This document shows, one piece after another, positions 16,460 through 26,247 of a stretch of 64,000 bases of DNA. This stretch comes from JAVBMP01 sp031552195 (GTDB lineage: Bacteria; Desulfobacterota; Desulfovibrionia; Desulfovibrionales; Desulfovibrionaceae). How positions within the stretch are numbered: position 1 is the stretch's first letter; each line of letters starts with the position of its first letter. Under the pieces are notes generated by a model that saw nothing but the letters and a program-made list of their open reading frames with translations, had not been told where the DNA came from and did not search any database. The position numbers and the translations under genes were made by a program. The DNA lies in assembly GCA_031552195.1 (NCBI GenBank), contig JAVBMT010000013.1, forward strand, positions 23,977 through 87,976, written 5' to 3'.

Positions 16460-17629
16460 ATGTTTTTGAAGGTGTATAAAGAAGACATCATTGAAGGCGT
16501 TCAAAGAGCCGCGAATATAATTCCGAGCAAGAGCGGGGCCACTTATTTGCGCTCTATCTGGCTCAGGGCTTCCGAAAACAAGCTGGAAATAATGGCTACG
16601 GATTCCAGCATAGAATTTCGCGGCACCTACACGGCTGAAGTGTTGCAGGAAGGGCTGGCCGGAGTTCAGGGGCGCCATTTCGTCGAGTTGCTCCGCAAGT
16701 GGCCGTCCGGGCAGTCTTCCCTGAAAACAGACGCCGAAAACGGAAATCTCCTTATAGAGCAGGGCGAACGCCGCAAATATAATTTGCCGACCAATGAAAC
16801 CATGTGGTTTCAGAATTTTTCCGAGTTCCCGGAGAACGGATCTTCCGGGCCCGTGGTCTGGGCCGGAGATTTCTTGCAGGAAATAATCGAAAACATCAGT
16901 TTCTGCATCAGCGATGACGACGCGATGGACGCTATCGCCTGCCTGTATATGAAGCCGGTTGAATCCGGTCATATAGAAGTATGCGGTCTGAACGGGCACC
17001 AGTTCGCCATGGTGCGTTTTCTGAATGACGATTTGCGCGCCATGCTTCCGGCCGACGGCATCCTCATTCAGAAAAAATATCTGGGTGAGCTGAAAAAGTG
17101 GCTCGGATCAGGAGAAATAGAGCTTAACATGCTGGAAAAGCGCCTTTTCTTCCGCACGGGAGATCACAAGGAAATGCTCAGCCTGCCGCTTTCCGCCTAC
17201 CAATATCCTGACTACATGAACTTCATGTCCAAAATAGCCGAACCGGACGTGGCGAAGCTTACCGTCAATCGCAAAGACATTTTTGAAGCCCTTGAACGTT
17301 TGCTGGTGTTCAATAACGAACATAACCGCTGCACCTACTTCGATATGAGCAGCAACGAGCTCTTGCTCTCTTCAACCGCCAACGACGTGGGGTCGGCCAG
17401 GGAAAGCCTGGACGTGGAATATTCAGGCGGCATCCAGAAAATAGCGTTCCCCACGCGCAACGTCATTGAAATACTTTCGCACTACAAGTCGGAGAAAATA
17501 ACCTTCACCCTTACCGGAAGCGAAGGCCCCTGCGGCATATCCGGCCCGGACGACGCGGACTACATGGTTATCATCATGCCCATGAAGATCGTGGACAGCA
17601 ACTACTATAACAGCGAGGAACAGGTTTGA
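16460..17629 (+). CDS. dnaN: DNA polymerase III beta subunit (sliding clamp)
   Basis: 389 residues, slightly longer than the common 366-380, with three consecutive clamp domains. It begins MFLKVYKEDIIEGVQRAANIIPSKSGATYL and ends DADYMVIIMPMKI, the usual C-terminal clamp motif (Y-hh-MPMR/K) followed by a tail of about 12 residues. It tethers polymerase III to DNA. A strong TAAGGAG lies 6 nt before the ATG. The 112-bp gap after dnaA holds a small hairpin (GATGTTT/AAACATC near 16365). Its stop overlaps the gyrB start as TGATG. Confidence 0.96.
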   Translation: MFLKVYKEDIIEGVQRAANIIPSKSGATYLRSIWLRASENKLEIMATDSSIEFRGTYTAEVLQEGLAGVQGRHFVELLRKWPSGQSSLKTDAENGNLLIEQGERRKYNLPTNETMWFQNFSEFPENGSSGPVVWAGDFLQEIIENISFCISDDDAMDAIACLYMKPVESGHIEVCGLNGHQFAMVRFLNDDLRAMLPADGILIQKKYLGELKKWLGSGEIELNMLEKRLFFRTGDHKEMLSLPLSAYQYPDYMNFMSKIAEPDVAKLTVNRKDIFEALERLLVFNNEHNRCTYFDMSSNELLLSSTANDVGSARESLDVEYSGGIQKIAFPTRNVIEILSHYKSEKITFTLTGSEGPCGISGPDDADYMVIIMPMKIVDSNYYNSEEQV

Positions 17630-20052
17630 TGTCTGATAAAGATGCCATAAAATCTCCCGGCGAATACAACGCCGGAAGCATAACGGTTCTGGAGGGCCTG
17701 GCCGCTGTTCGCAAACGCCCGGCCATGTATATAGGCAGCACTGATTCCCGCGGCTTGCACCACCTTGTTTATGAAGTTATCGATAACTCGATTGACGAAG
17801 CCATGGCGGGTTACTGCACCAAAATAACTGTGCGCATACACCTGGACGGAAGCTGCTCCGTTTCCGATAACGGCCGGGGAATTCCCACTGACATACACCC
17901 TAAAGAAGGCCGTCCGGCCCTTGAAGTTGTAATGACCAAGCTGCACGCCGGCGGCAAGTTCGACAGCAACAGCTATAAGGTGTCCGGCGGTTTGCACGGG
18001 GTCGGCGTTTCCTGCGTGAACGCCCTTTCGGAATGGCTTGAGGTTTTTGTGCGGCGGGGCGGGAAAAAATACCGCCAGCTTTACGCCAGGGGCTTCCCGC
18101 AAACCGAGCTTGAGGTTCAGGGCGAAACGGAAAATCACGGCACAACGGTACGTTTCATGCCTGATGAGGAAATTTTCGAAACTGTCGAATTTTCCTATGA
18201 AATTCTGCGCAAGCGCATTGAAGAACTGGCTTATCTGAACAAAGGCCTGGAAATTGAATTCAGCGACGAACGCTCCGGCGACAGCGAATTTTTCCGTTTT
18301 GACGGCGGCATAAAGCAGTTCGTGCAAAACCTGAATTCCGGCGAAGCTTCCATTCACAGCATTGTTTACGCCGACGGCGAAGCCCAGAACGTCCAGGTTG
18401 AATTCGCCCTGCAATATAACGCCGGTTATAAGGAAAACGTTCTTACCTTCGCCAACAACATTCGCACCAAGGAAGGCGGAACCCACCTCGTAGGATTTAA
18501 AACGGCCCTTACCCGCGCCATCAACGGGTATATGAAAAATTCCGACCTTGGGAAAAAATATAAAATGGTCCTTTCCGGAGATGACATCCGCGAAGGCCTT
18601 ACTTCCGTGGTGTCTGTAAAGCTGCCTGATCCGCAGTTTGAAGGCCAGACAAAGACGAAACTGGGCAACAGCGAAGTTTCAGGCATAGTGGCCGGAATAG
18701 TTTATGAAAAACTGAACACCTTTTTTGAAGAAAACCCCAAAGACATCAAGCTTATTATCGAAAAAGCCGTTGACGCGGCCAGGGCCAGGGAAGCGGCCAG
18801 AAAAGCCAAAGACCTGGTGCGGCGCAAAGGGGCCTTGTCAGACAACTCTTTGCCGGGAAAACTGGCGGACTGCCAGAGCAAAGACCCCTCCGAGTCCGAA
18901 CTTTTCATCGTGGAAGGAGATTCGGCCGGCGGTTCGGCCAAGCAGGGCCGAGATCCTTCCAAGCAGGCCATTCTGCCCCTGCGCGGAAAAATTCTGAACG
19001 TGGAAAAAACCCGTTTCGACAAAATGCTGGCCAACGAGGAAATCAAGTCTCTTATTACGGCCATGGGCGCCGGGGTCGGGCTTATAGGCGGAGAGTCGGA
19101 CATAGACCTGAGCAAACTGCGCTATCACACCATAGCGATTATGACCGACGCCGACGTTGACGGGGCGCACATCCGCACCCTGCTGCTCACTTTCTTTTTC
19201 CGCCAATACCGCGACCTTATCGACGCCGGCCACCTTTATATAGCCCAGCCGCCGCTTTATCGCGTGCATTACGGCAAATTTGAAAGATTCATCAAGGACG
19301 ACGAAGAGCTGAATGAATTTCTTCTCGACCGGGTAAGCGGGGAAATAGGCGTAAAGGCCAGCAACGGCATGATGTTCGACAAACAGGGAGTAATCAGGCT
19401 TTACACCGGCATCAACTCCATTCTGAAACGCCTGCGCGACGCCGAACACGCCGGAATATCCGAAGATCTGTTCCTGGCTTTTCTGGAATATGAAACCATG
19501 ATCACGGCGGACTGGTTTTCCGGATCTTCGGAAAGCAACCTTGACGAACTCCGCTCCTGGCTCAGGGCCAAGGGATTTTCCCTTCGCGTGGAAACGCAGG
19601 AAACGGAGCTTGAGCAAAGGGTCTGGATGCGCCTTGAAGACAGAAAGGGAACACGCACCCGCCTGAGCATGGAATTTTTCAACTCGCGCATGTACCGCAT
19701 GGCCCGCAAGGCCAGGGAGGAAATATTCTCGCGTTGCGGCGGGTTCGATTTCACCGTGCTGCACAAGGAACGGGAAATTGAAACCAGCGGGCTTTTCCAG
19801 CTTGCCAACCTTATAATGGAAACCGCCCGCCAGGGAATTAACATCCAGCGGTACAAGGGCCTGGGCGAAATGAACCCGGAACAGCTTTGGGAAACCACCA
19901 TGAACCCGGAAAACCGCATCATGCTGCAGGTAAGCATTGAAGACGCGGAAGAAGCCTCGGAAGCTTTCGAGCAGTTGATGGGCGACAGGGTGGAGCCGCG
20001 CCGCGAATTTATCGAGCGCAATGCCCTTAACGTGCAGGAGCTGGATATCTAG
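17629..20052 (+). CDS. gyrB: DNA gyrase subunit B
   Basis: 807 residues from the ATG at 17629, which shares a base with the dnaN stop. GHKL ATPase motifs (EVIDNSIDEAMAGYC, DNGRGIP, GGLHGVGVSCVNALS), a transducer domain, TOPRIM (EGDSAGGSAKQGRD ... PLRGKILNVEK; MTDADVDGAHIRTLLL) and the C-terminal QRYKGLGEMNPEQLWETTM. The length matches the proteobacterial form with the extra TOPRIM insertion (about 804 aa in E. coli). It powers negative supercoiling with GyrA. The tight junction suggests co-transcription with dnaN. Confidence 0.98.
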   Translation: MSDKDAIKSPGEYNAGSITVLEGLAAVRKRPAMYIGSTDSRGLHHLVYEVIDNSIDEAMAGYCTKITVRIHLDGSCSVSDNGRGIPTDIHPKEGRPALEVVMTKLHAGGKFDSNSYKVSGGLHGVGVSCVNALSEWLEVFVRRGGKKYRQLYARGFPQTELEVQGETENHGTTVRFMPDEEIFETVEFSYEILRKRIEELAYLNKGLEIEFSDERSGDSEFFRFDGGIKQFVQNLNSGEASIHSIVYADGEAQNVQVEFALQYNAGYKENVLTFANNIRTKEGGTHLVGFKTALTRAINGYMKNSDLGKKYKMVLSGDDIREGLTSVVSVKLPDPQFEGQTKTKLGNSEVSGIVAGIVYEKLNTFFEENPKDIKLIIEKAVDAARAREAARKAKDLVRRKGALSDNSLPGKLADCQSKDPSESELFIVEGDSAGGSAKQGRDPSKQAILPLRGKILNVEKTRFDKMLANEEIKSLITAMGAGVGLIGGESDIDLSKLRYHTIAIMTDADVDGAHIRTLLLTFFFRQYRDLIDAGHLYIAQPPLYRVHYGKFERFIKDDEELNEFLLDRVSGEIGVKASNGMMFDKQGVIRLYTGINSILKRLRDAEHAGISEDLFLAFLEYETMITADWFSGSSESNLDELRSWLRAKGFSLRVETQETELEQRVWMRLEDRKGTRTRLSMEFFNSRMYRMARKAREEIFSRCGGFDFTVLHKEREIETSGLFQLANLIMETARQGINIQRYKGLGEMNPEQLWETTMNPENRIMLQVSIEDAEEASEAFEQLMGDRVEPRREFIERNALNVQELDI

Positions 20053-20147
20053 AATGTTTCAGGCGTGAAATATTCTGAATTTCCGGAACCTTGTCCTAAA
20101 AACTGAAAATTCCGCCGCACGGGATTTTTAACCAGCAAGAGGCTGTT

Positions 20148-22640
20148 GTGTCTGAAGAAAAAAATAAAGTAAGCATAGAAGCTGAGCTTAAAAAAAGCTA
20201 TCTTGAATATTCCCTTTCCGTAATAATAGGTCGCGCCATTCCCGACGTGCGCGACGGCCTGAAGCCTGTTCACCGGCGCATCATGTTCGCCCAGCACGAA
20301 CTTTCCAACACCTACCGCCAGGCGCCGAAGAAATCGGCCCGCGTGGTCGGTGACGTGATCGGCAAATATCACCCGCACGGCGACTCGGCCGTGTACGACG
20401 CCCTGGTGCGCATGGCGCAGGATTTTTCCATGCGCGACACCCTGATCGACGGGCAGGGCAACTTCGGCTCGATAGACGGCGACTCTCCGGCGGCCATGCG
20501 TTACACCGAAGTGCGCATGTCGCGCCTGGCCAGCGAATTTTTGTCGGACATAGACAAGGAAACCGTCGATTTCCGCCCCAACTATGACAACACGCTTGAA
20601 GAGCCGAGCGTTCTGCCCACCAAGGTGCCGAACCTTCTGCTGAACGGTTCTTCGGGCATTGCAGTGGGCATGGCCACCAACATACCGCCGCACAACCTGG
20701 GCGAACTTTGCGACGCGCTGACGCTGTTGGTGGACGACCCGGACTGCGCGGTCGAAGACTTGATGGAGCATGTGAAGGGCCCGGATTTCCCGACGGGCGG
20801 CTTTGTCTACGCCGGAAAGGGCATGGAAGACGCTTACAACACCGGGCGCGGCTCGGTGAAAACGCGCGGAAAGGTGGAAGTTGAAAGCCGGAAAAAGGGC
20901 GAAAGCGTCATAATAAGGGAAATACCCTATGGCCTGAACAAATCTTCCCTGGTCAAGAAAATAGCCTTCCTGATCAACGAGCGGAAAATAGAAGGCGTTT
21001 CCGACCTGCGCGACGAATCCGACCGCAAGGGCATCAGGATAGTGCTTGACCTCAAACGCGGCACCATTCCTGACATTGTAATCAACGCCCTGTACAAATT
21101 CACGCCGCTGGAAAGCTCTTTCGGCTTCAACATGCTGGCCGTTGTGGGCAACCGGCCCCAGCTTCTCAACCTCAAAAGCGCCCTCAGCTACTTTCTTGAC
21201 CACCGGCGCGAGGTCGTCATCCGCCGCACCCGCTTTGACCTGAAAAAATCCGAAGCCAGGGCCCATATTCTGGAAGGCTTGCGCATAGCCCTTGACAACA
21301 TTGACGAAGTGGTGGCCCTGATCCGTTCTTCGAAAACTCCGCCCGAAGCCAAGGAAAGGCTGATGGGGCGCTTCGGGCTCAGCGACGTTCAGGCCCAGGC
21401 CATCCTTGACATGCGCCTGCAACGCCTGACCAACCTTGAGCATGAAAAAATTCTTGAAGAATACCGCGAGCTTTTGAAACTTATCGAATACCTGCGCTCA
21501 ATCCTGGAAAATGAGGAAGTGCTGCGCGGGGTAATCCGTGACGAAATCGTCGAGCTCAAGGAAAATTTCGCCACCCCCCGGCGCACCGAAGTCATTGAAG
21601 AGCCGCTGGCCGGAATCGACATTGAAGACCTTATTCCCGACGACGATGTGGTCATCACCCTTTCCCGCCGGGGCTACGTCAAGCGCACCAGCCTTGACAG
21701 TTACCAGCAGCAGAAGCGCGGCGGAAAAGGCATAGCCGGGCTGCACACGGGCGAAGACGATTTCGTGCAGGAGTTCCTTACCACCAGCAACCACCAATAC
21801 CTGCTGCTCTTCACCAATATGGGACGCATGCATCAGTTGAAGGTGCACCGGGTTCCCGAAGGCAGCCGCACGGCCAAGGGCGTGCATATAGCCAACCTGC
21901 TGCCCCTGGATAAAGAGGAATGGATAGCCACGGCCCTGACCATACGCGAGTTTACTGACGACAAATATTTCCTGTTCGTAACGCGCAACGGCATGGTGAA
22001 ACGCTCCAGCGCCTCGCTTTACGCCCGTTGCCGCAAAAACGGCCTGAACGCGGTGAACCTGCGCGATGATGACGAGCTTATCACCGTGCGCGAGGTTGAA
22101 GAAAGCACCCATGTGGTGCTGACCACGGAAAACGGCATGGCCATAAGGTTCAGCTGCCGCGAAGCCAGGGCCATAGGCCGGGGCGGAACCGGGGTGAAAG
22201 GCGTCGCCCTGCGCGGCAACGACAAAGTGGTGGCTTGCGTTACGGTTGCGGAAAGCGATGAAACGTCCACCATCATGACCGTTTCGCGCAACGGCTACGG
22301 CAAGCGCACCAGGCTTGACCTTTACCGCACCCAGTCCCGCGGCGGCATAGGCATAATAAACTTCAAGGTTACGCCGAAAACCGGGCCGGTCATAGGGGCC
22401 ATGCCGGTAAGCGACGCTGACGCGCTTATTCTGCTTACGTCCACCAACAAGATAATCCGCATAGGCCTTGCGGACGTTAACAGCATAGGCCGGGCTACCC
22501 AGGGCGTGCGTCTGGTGTCCATGAACGAAGGCGGCTATGTGGTCGGGTTTGACCGCGTGAGCGAAGCGGAAAGCGAAAACGGCGAATTCGACGGAGACTT
22601 GCCTGAAAAGGTTGCGGAAACAGAGAACAAAAGCGAATAA
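20148..22640 (+). CDS. gyrA: DNA gyrase subunit A
   Basis: 830 residues from a GTG start preceded by AAGAGG. The quinolone-resistance region VVGDVIGKYHPHGDSAVYDALVRMAQDFS has Ser 80 and Asp 84, the drug-sensitive residues at the E. coli 83 and 87 positions. The catalytic tyrosine is Tyr 119 (AAMRYTEVR). The C-terminal beta-pinwheel carries the GyrA-box QQKRGGKGIAG, which marks gyrase rather than topoisomerase IV. It breaks and rejoins DNA in the gyrase complex. 95 bp separate it from gyrB. Confidence 0.98.
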   Translation: MSEEKNKVSIEAELKKSYLEYSLSVIIGRAIPDVRDGLKPVHRRIMFAQHELSNTYRQAPKKSARVVGDVIGKYHPHGDSAVYDALVRMAQDFSMRDTLIDGQGNFGSIDGDSPAAMRYTEVRMSRLASEFLSDIDKETVDFRPNYDNTLEEPSVLPTKVPNLLLNGSSGIAVGMATNIPPHNLGELCDALTLLVDDPDCAVEDLMEHVKGPDFPTGGFVYAGKGMEDAYNTGRGSVKTRGKVEVESRKKGESVIIREIPYGLNKSSLVKKIAFLINERKIEGVSDLRDESDRKGIRIVLDLKRGTIPDIVINALYKFTPLESSFGFNMLAVVGNRPQLLNLKSALSYFLDHRREVVIRRTRFDLKKSEARAHILEGLRIALDNIDEVVALIRSSKTPPEAKERLMGRFGLSDVQAQAILDMRLQRLTNLEHEKILEEYRELLKLIEYLRSILENEEVLRGVIRDEIVELKENFATPRRTEVIEEPLAGIDIEDLIPDDDVVITLSRRGYVKRTSLDSYQQQKRGGKGIAGLHTGEDDFVQEFLTTSNHQYLLLFTNMGRMHQLKVHRVPEGSRTAKGVHIANLLPLDKEEWIATALTIREFTDDKYFLFVTRNGMVKRSSASLYARCRKNGLNAVNLRDDDELITVREVEESTHVVLTTENGMAIRFSCREARAIGRGGTGVKGVALRGNDKVVACVTVAESDETSTIMTVSRNGYGKRTRLDLYRTQSRGGIGIINFKVTPKTGPVIGAMPVSDADALILLTSTNKIIRIGLADVNSIGRATQGVRLVSMNEGGYVVGFDRVSEAESENGEFDGDLPEKVAETENKSE

Positions 22641-22647
22641 AGCCGGA

Positions 22648-23454
22648 ATGAGAAGAATCTTAAGCCTGACCCTGTTTTGTTTTCTTTTTGCCTTCGCAGC
22701 GGGCGGGTGCTCGGATTATCCGGGGCCCGGCCGCAAGGGGCAGGATGATTTGCAGGACGCCCGCGAATTCATGCGGCAGCGTGATTTCATCGAAGCGGAA
22801 AAGTCTTTCGAGCGTTACCTGCGGCATAACCCGGAGGGCGAATCACGCTGGGAGGTCTGGGCCAAACTGGTGGATATAGCGCAAGATATAAGGCACGACA
22901 CGCGCTCCGCCCAGGAACTTCTGGAGGCCATGCTTCTGGAATATGAAAACGACGCGTACCGGCTGCGGGCGATACGCGAACGCCTGGGCGGAGAATACGA
23001 AAGGTCCAGAAATTACGCCAGGGCCATGACCCTTTACGGTGAACTGGCCGCGGATGAAGGGGCCACAGCCCTGCAGCGGTCGGCCGGTTACCGCGGGCTC
23101 AGCCGCATCTATCTGCGCCGCCTGGAGTTCTCGCTGGCGGAGGAATCGCTCAAGGCCTGCCTCCAGCTTAATCTTGCCCCCGGCCTTGCGGCCAGGTGCC
23201 GCTATGAGCTGGCCGGGGTGTACATGGTTATGGAAAAAACGGACGAAAGCATCGCGGAATTGCGCGCCGTGCTTGACCAGGGCGGGGCGGACGAAGCGCT
23301 CAGGGTTGAAACCGTTTTCAACCTGGCGGACGCGTTGGAACAGAAGGGCGACGTCAAACAGGCCCAGGCCATGTTTGAAAGCATTCTGGAAACTTACCCG
23401 AACAGAAAGGTGATTGAGGCCAGGCTGGAATATTTCCGCAAAAACGGCAAATAA
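22648..23454 (+). CDS. TPR-repeat lipoprotein
   Basis: 268 residues from the ATG at 22648, 8 nt after gyrA. The N terminus MRRILSLTLFCFLFAFAAGGC is a lipoprotein-type signal with the lipid-accepting Cys at 21 (lipobox AGGC is weak). The remainder is helical with about five tetratricopeptide repeats (AREFMRQRDFIEAEKSFERYLRHNP, NYARAMTLYGELAADEG, SLAEESLKACLQLN, KTDESIAELRAVLDQG, VKQAQAMFESILETYP). Such proteins act as scaffolds at the membrane; the partner is unknown. Co-transcription with gyrA is likely from the spacing. Confidence 0.82.
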   Translation: MRRILSLTLFCFLFAFAAGGCSDYPGPGRKGQDDLQDAREFMRQRDFIEAEKSFERYLRHNPEGESRWEVWAKLVDIAQDIRHDTRSAQELLEAMLLEYENDAYRLRAIRERLGGEYERSRNYARAMTLYGELAADEGATALQRSAGYRGLSRIYLRRLEFSLAEESLKACLQLNLAPGLAARCRYELAGVYMVMEKTDESIAELRAVLDQGGADEALRVETVFNLADALEQKGDVKQAQAMFESILETYPNRKVIEARLEYFRKNGK

Positions 23455-23602
23455 AGGCCGCGCACGGCAGAGACTTTGAACGGACCTGAAAGACGCGGCC
23501 CGTAATCTTTCTGGAACGCGGCCTTTGTCTCGCCCTTTACAAAAAGCTTTACGGCGGGTAAAAGATTTCCAGCATATCAAATTTTTTCAGAAGGAGAAAG
23601 AC

Positions 23603-23713
23603 ATGGCCCACAAGAAAATTGAACGCAAAAAAGAATTGGACAGACGCCGCAAACGCCGCGAAGAACGTCTTAAAGCCCGCGTTAAAGATGCGAAAGCCGG
23701 CAAGAAAGCGTAA
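23603..23713 (+). CDS. Very small highly basic protein (36 aa)
   Basis: MAHKKIERKKELDRRRKRRE is the first half of a 36-residue protein in which about half of all residues are Lys or Arg, predicted to be one long helix. A strong AGAAGGAG lies 7 nt before the ATG, which makes translation credible despite the size. There is no recognisable domain. The composition suggests binding to RNA, ribosome or DNA, which is inference. It stands alone between the TPR lipoprotein and the FmdB gene. Confidence 0.7.
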   Translation: MAHKKIERKKELDRRRKRREERLKARVKDAKAGKKA

Positions 23714-23857
23714 ATTTCCCCGCTTTTTTTATAGTTCCGGAAGATATTGACAGACAGGTCAGGCTGCTTAGAAATATGGGGTAATCAGCCGGGCGGAGAA
23801 AATCCCGGGCCATTCGCGGCTTTGGGGCTTTCTCCGGTTTGGTTGATGCCGAGCTGG

Positions 23858-23886
23858 CGCGGAAAGCGCTTGAATCGCTTTCCGGC
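23858..23886. other. Hairpin upstream of the FmdB gene
   Basis: CGGAAAGCG (23860-23868) and CGCTTTCCG (23876-23884) form a 9-bp stem 42 nt before the next start codon. The 214-bp gap holds no gene. This could be a weak terminator of the preceding small gene or a leader structure. Confidence 0.35.
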
Positions 23887-23927
23887 GCGTTAAGCTCTTT
23901 AACCTTTGGCTAGTCCGGGAGAAAACC

Positions 23928-24245
23928 ATGCCTATTTATGAATATAGATGCAAGTCCTGCCACCAGGTATTCGAGAAGTGGCGTAAAAGTTTTGAAGAGT
24001 CGGACAATATCGATTGCCCGATCTGCAGCGGAGCGTCTGAGCGCATTATGTCGCATTCCGCCTTCGTTCTGAAGGGCGGAGGCTGGTATGCCACGGAATA
24101 CGGCAAAAACAAAAGCGCGTCCGTAACGGAAGCCGGCTGTGAATCCAGCGCTTCCGGCAAGGCCGAAGTCGGAGAAAGCGCGGGGGTTGCCGCGCCCGTT
24201 CCCGCCAGCGAGGCTGGCGCGAGCTGTTCAGCGCAAGGCGCATAA
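23928..24245 (+). CDS. FmdB-family zinc ribbon protein
   Basis: 105 residues. The N-terminal 45 residues are the FmdB/CxxC zinc ribbon: MPIYEYRCKSC, then DCPICSG, with Cys 8, 11, 30 and 33 as ligands. The remainder is a Ser/Ala/Glu-rich tail without clear fold. The family is named for a putative formamidase regulator, but function is unproven. It is followed 23 bp later by purB on the same strand, so co-transcription is likely. Confidence 0.88.
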   Translation: MPIYEYRCKSCHQVFEKWRKSFEESDNIDCPICSGASERIMSHSAFVLKGGGWYATEYGKNKSASVTEAGCESSASGKAEVGESAGVAAPVPASEAGASCSAQGA

Positions 24246-24268
24246 AGAGAAAACGCAGGCGGAGCGGC

Positions 24269-25576
24269 ATGATTGAACGCTACACTCGCCCGGAAATGGG
24301 CGAGCTCTGGACAACAAAGCAACGTTTTCAGGCCTGGCTTGAAGTCGAGCTTGCCGTGTGCGAAGCCTGGGCGAGGCTGGGCGTCATTCCCGCCGAAAGC
24401 ATGCGCGTCATCCGCGAAAAGGCGGGTTTTGACGTCTGCCGGGTGCTGGAAATCGAAGAAACCACCCGGCATGACCTTATCGCCTTTCTTACCGCTCTGG
24501 AAGAGAACGTCGGGCCGGAGGCCCGTTTCATCCATCTGGGCTGCACTTCCTCCGATATCGTGGACACCGCCGGGGCCTTGCAGATGGTCCGGGCCGGAGA
24601 GCTTATCCTTAAAGGCTTCGACCGTTTGCTCGGCGAGCTGAAAAAGCTGGCTTTCGAGCATAAAGGCCGCCTTTGCATGGGACGCACCCACGGCATTCAC
24701 GCCGAACCGACCAGCTTCGGCCTGAAAATGGCCGGGTTTTATGCGGAATTCGCCCGCCACAAAGAGCGTTTCAGCCAGGCGCTGGAGGGCATGCGCGTGG
24801 GCAAGATATCCGGAGCTGTAGGCACCTACGCCATGCTCAGCCCGGAGCTTGAAACCATTGCCTGCGAAATTCTGGGCCTTAAGGCGGACCCTGTTTCAAC
24901 GCAAATCATCCAGCGCGACAGGCACGCCCACTATTTCACCGCCCTGGCCCTGGCCGGGGGCGGCATAGAGCGCCTGTGCGTCGAACTGCGCCATCTGCAA
25001 CGCACCGAAGTGCTGGAAGTTGAAGAAGGTTTCGGTCAGGGGCAGAAAGGCTCTTCGGCCATGCCGCACAAGAAGAACCCTATTTCCGCCGAAAACATGT
25101 CCGGCCTGTCGCGCCTCTTGCGCGCCAACGCCCTGGCCTCAATGGAGAATATGGCCCTCTGGCATGAGCGCGACATAAGCCATTCTTCGGTCGAGCGGGT
25201 TATCATGCCTGACTCCACCATACTCATGGACTACATACTGCACCGCCTTTCCCGCCTTTTGTCCGGCTTGCGGATTTTGCCGGAAAATATGGAACGCAAC
25301 CTCATGGGGTCTTACGGTCTGTTCTTTTCGCAGCGCGTGCTCACCGCCCTGGTGGAAAAAGCGGATATGCCCCGGCAGGAGGCTTACGAAGCGGTGCAGC
25401 GCCTGGCCATGCAAAGCTGGAACGAGCGCAGGCCTTTTCCCGCCCTTGTGCTGGGCGACGCGGGCATGGTTTCGCGCCTCGGACGCGAGGGGTTAGAGAG
25501 GCTGTTTGATGCCGGCTATTATTTGCGCCATGAAAACACTATATACGAAAGGGTCTTCGGGGCTTGCAAGGGCTAG
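24269..25576 (+). CDS. purB: Adenylosuccinate lyase
   Basis: 435 residues, the short Bacillus/Thermotoga-type length. It has the fumarase/aspartase superfamily signature GSSAMPHKKNPISAENMSGL, the N-terminal MIERYTRPEMGELWTTKQRFQAWLEVELA, and the catalytic-histidine region MGRTHGIHAEPTSFGLK. It acts twice in purine synthesis (SAICAR to AICAR, adenylosuccinate to AMP). Start is immediately after a GGAGCGG stretch. It is followed by pyrE 17 bp later, which pairs purine with pyrimidine synthesis in one transcript. Confidence 0.96.
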   Translation: MIERYTRPEMGELWTTKQRFQAWLEVELAVCEAWARLGVIPAESMRVIREKAGFDVCRVLEIEETTRHDLIAFLTALEENVGPEARFIHLGCTSSDIVDTAGALQMVRAGELILKGFDRLLGELKKLAFEHKGRLCMGRTHGIHAEPTSFGLKMAGFYAEFARHKERFSQALEGMRVGKISGAVGTYAMLSPELETIACEILGLKADPVSTQIIQRDRHAHYFTALALAGGGIERLCVELRHLQRTEVLEVEEGFGQGQKGSSAMPHKKNPISAENMSGLSRLLRANALASMENMALWHERDISHSSVERVIMPDSTILMDYILHRLSRLLSGLRILPENMERNLMGSYGLFFSQRVLTALVEKADMPRQEAYEAVQRLAMQSWNERRPFPALVLGDAGMVSRLGREGLERLFDAGYYLRHENTIYERVFGACKG

Positions 25577-25593
25577 CGGGGGCGAGTGGGAAC

Positions 25594-26184
25594 ATGAAAG
25601 AGAATTTCAAGAATCTGGCTGAAAGCAAAAAAGAGCTGGCCCGCCTGCTGATGGCGAAATCCTACCTTGAAGGCGATTTCACCTTAAGTTCCGGCATCAA
25701 GAGCGATTACTACTTCGATTGCCGCCAGACCTCCCTGCACCCGGCCGGAGCCCGCCTTATCGGCATGCTGCTGGCCGAACTGGTGGCCAACATTCCCGGA
25801 GGCCCGGTGCACGGCGTCGGCGGCATGACCATGGGGGCCGACCCGCTGATAACCGCCACAAGCATCATGGGCGGCGTGGCGGGTTTTTCATGGCCGGGGC
25901 TGATCGTGCGCAAGGAAGCCAAAGGGCACGGCACGGCCAGGGCGATTGAAGGAATGGGCAATTTCAAGGAAGGCGACTGCGTGGTGCTGCTGGAAGACGT
26001 GGTCAGCACCGGCGGTTCCGTGCTCAAGGCGTGCGCTGCCCTTCGCGCCGCAGGGCTTGTCGTGAACGACGTTTGCTGCGTGCTCGACCGTGAAATGGGC
26101 GGCGGTGAAATCTTACAAGAAGAAGGGTGCAGGCTGCACTCCGTCTTCACACGGCCTGAATTGCTGAGGCTGGCGGCCCTGTAA
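25594..26184 (+). CDS. pyrE: Orotate phosphoribosyltransferase
   Basis: 196 residues from the ATG at 25594. The PRPP-binding motif VVLLEDVVSTGGSVLKA, the N-terminal FTLSSGIKSDYYFDCR, and the RKEAKGHGTARAIEG loop containing the catalytic lysines are all present. It makes OMP from orotate and PRPP. It lies 17 bp after purB in the same operon. Confidence 0.94.
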   Translation: MKENFKNLAESKKELARLLMAKSYLEGDFTLSSGIKSDYYFDCRQTSLHPAGARLIGMLLAELVANIPGGPVHGVGGMTMGADPLITATSIMGGVAGFSWPGLIVRKEAKGHGTARAIEGMGNFKEGDCVVLLEDVVSTGGSVLKACAALRAAGLVVNDVCCVLDREMGGGEILQEEGCRLHSVFTRPELLRLAAL

Positions 26185-26247
26185 CAGGGCTTTTACGCGA
26201 AACGTAACCTTCATGGCCTCGGGGCGGAACGCGCATTCAACATAGCT

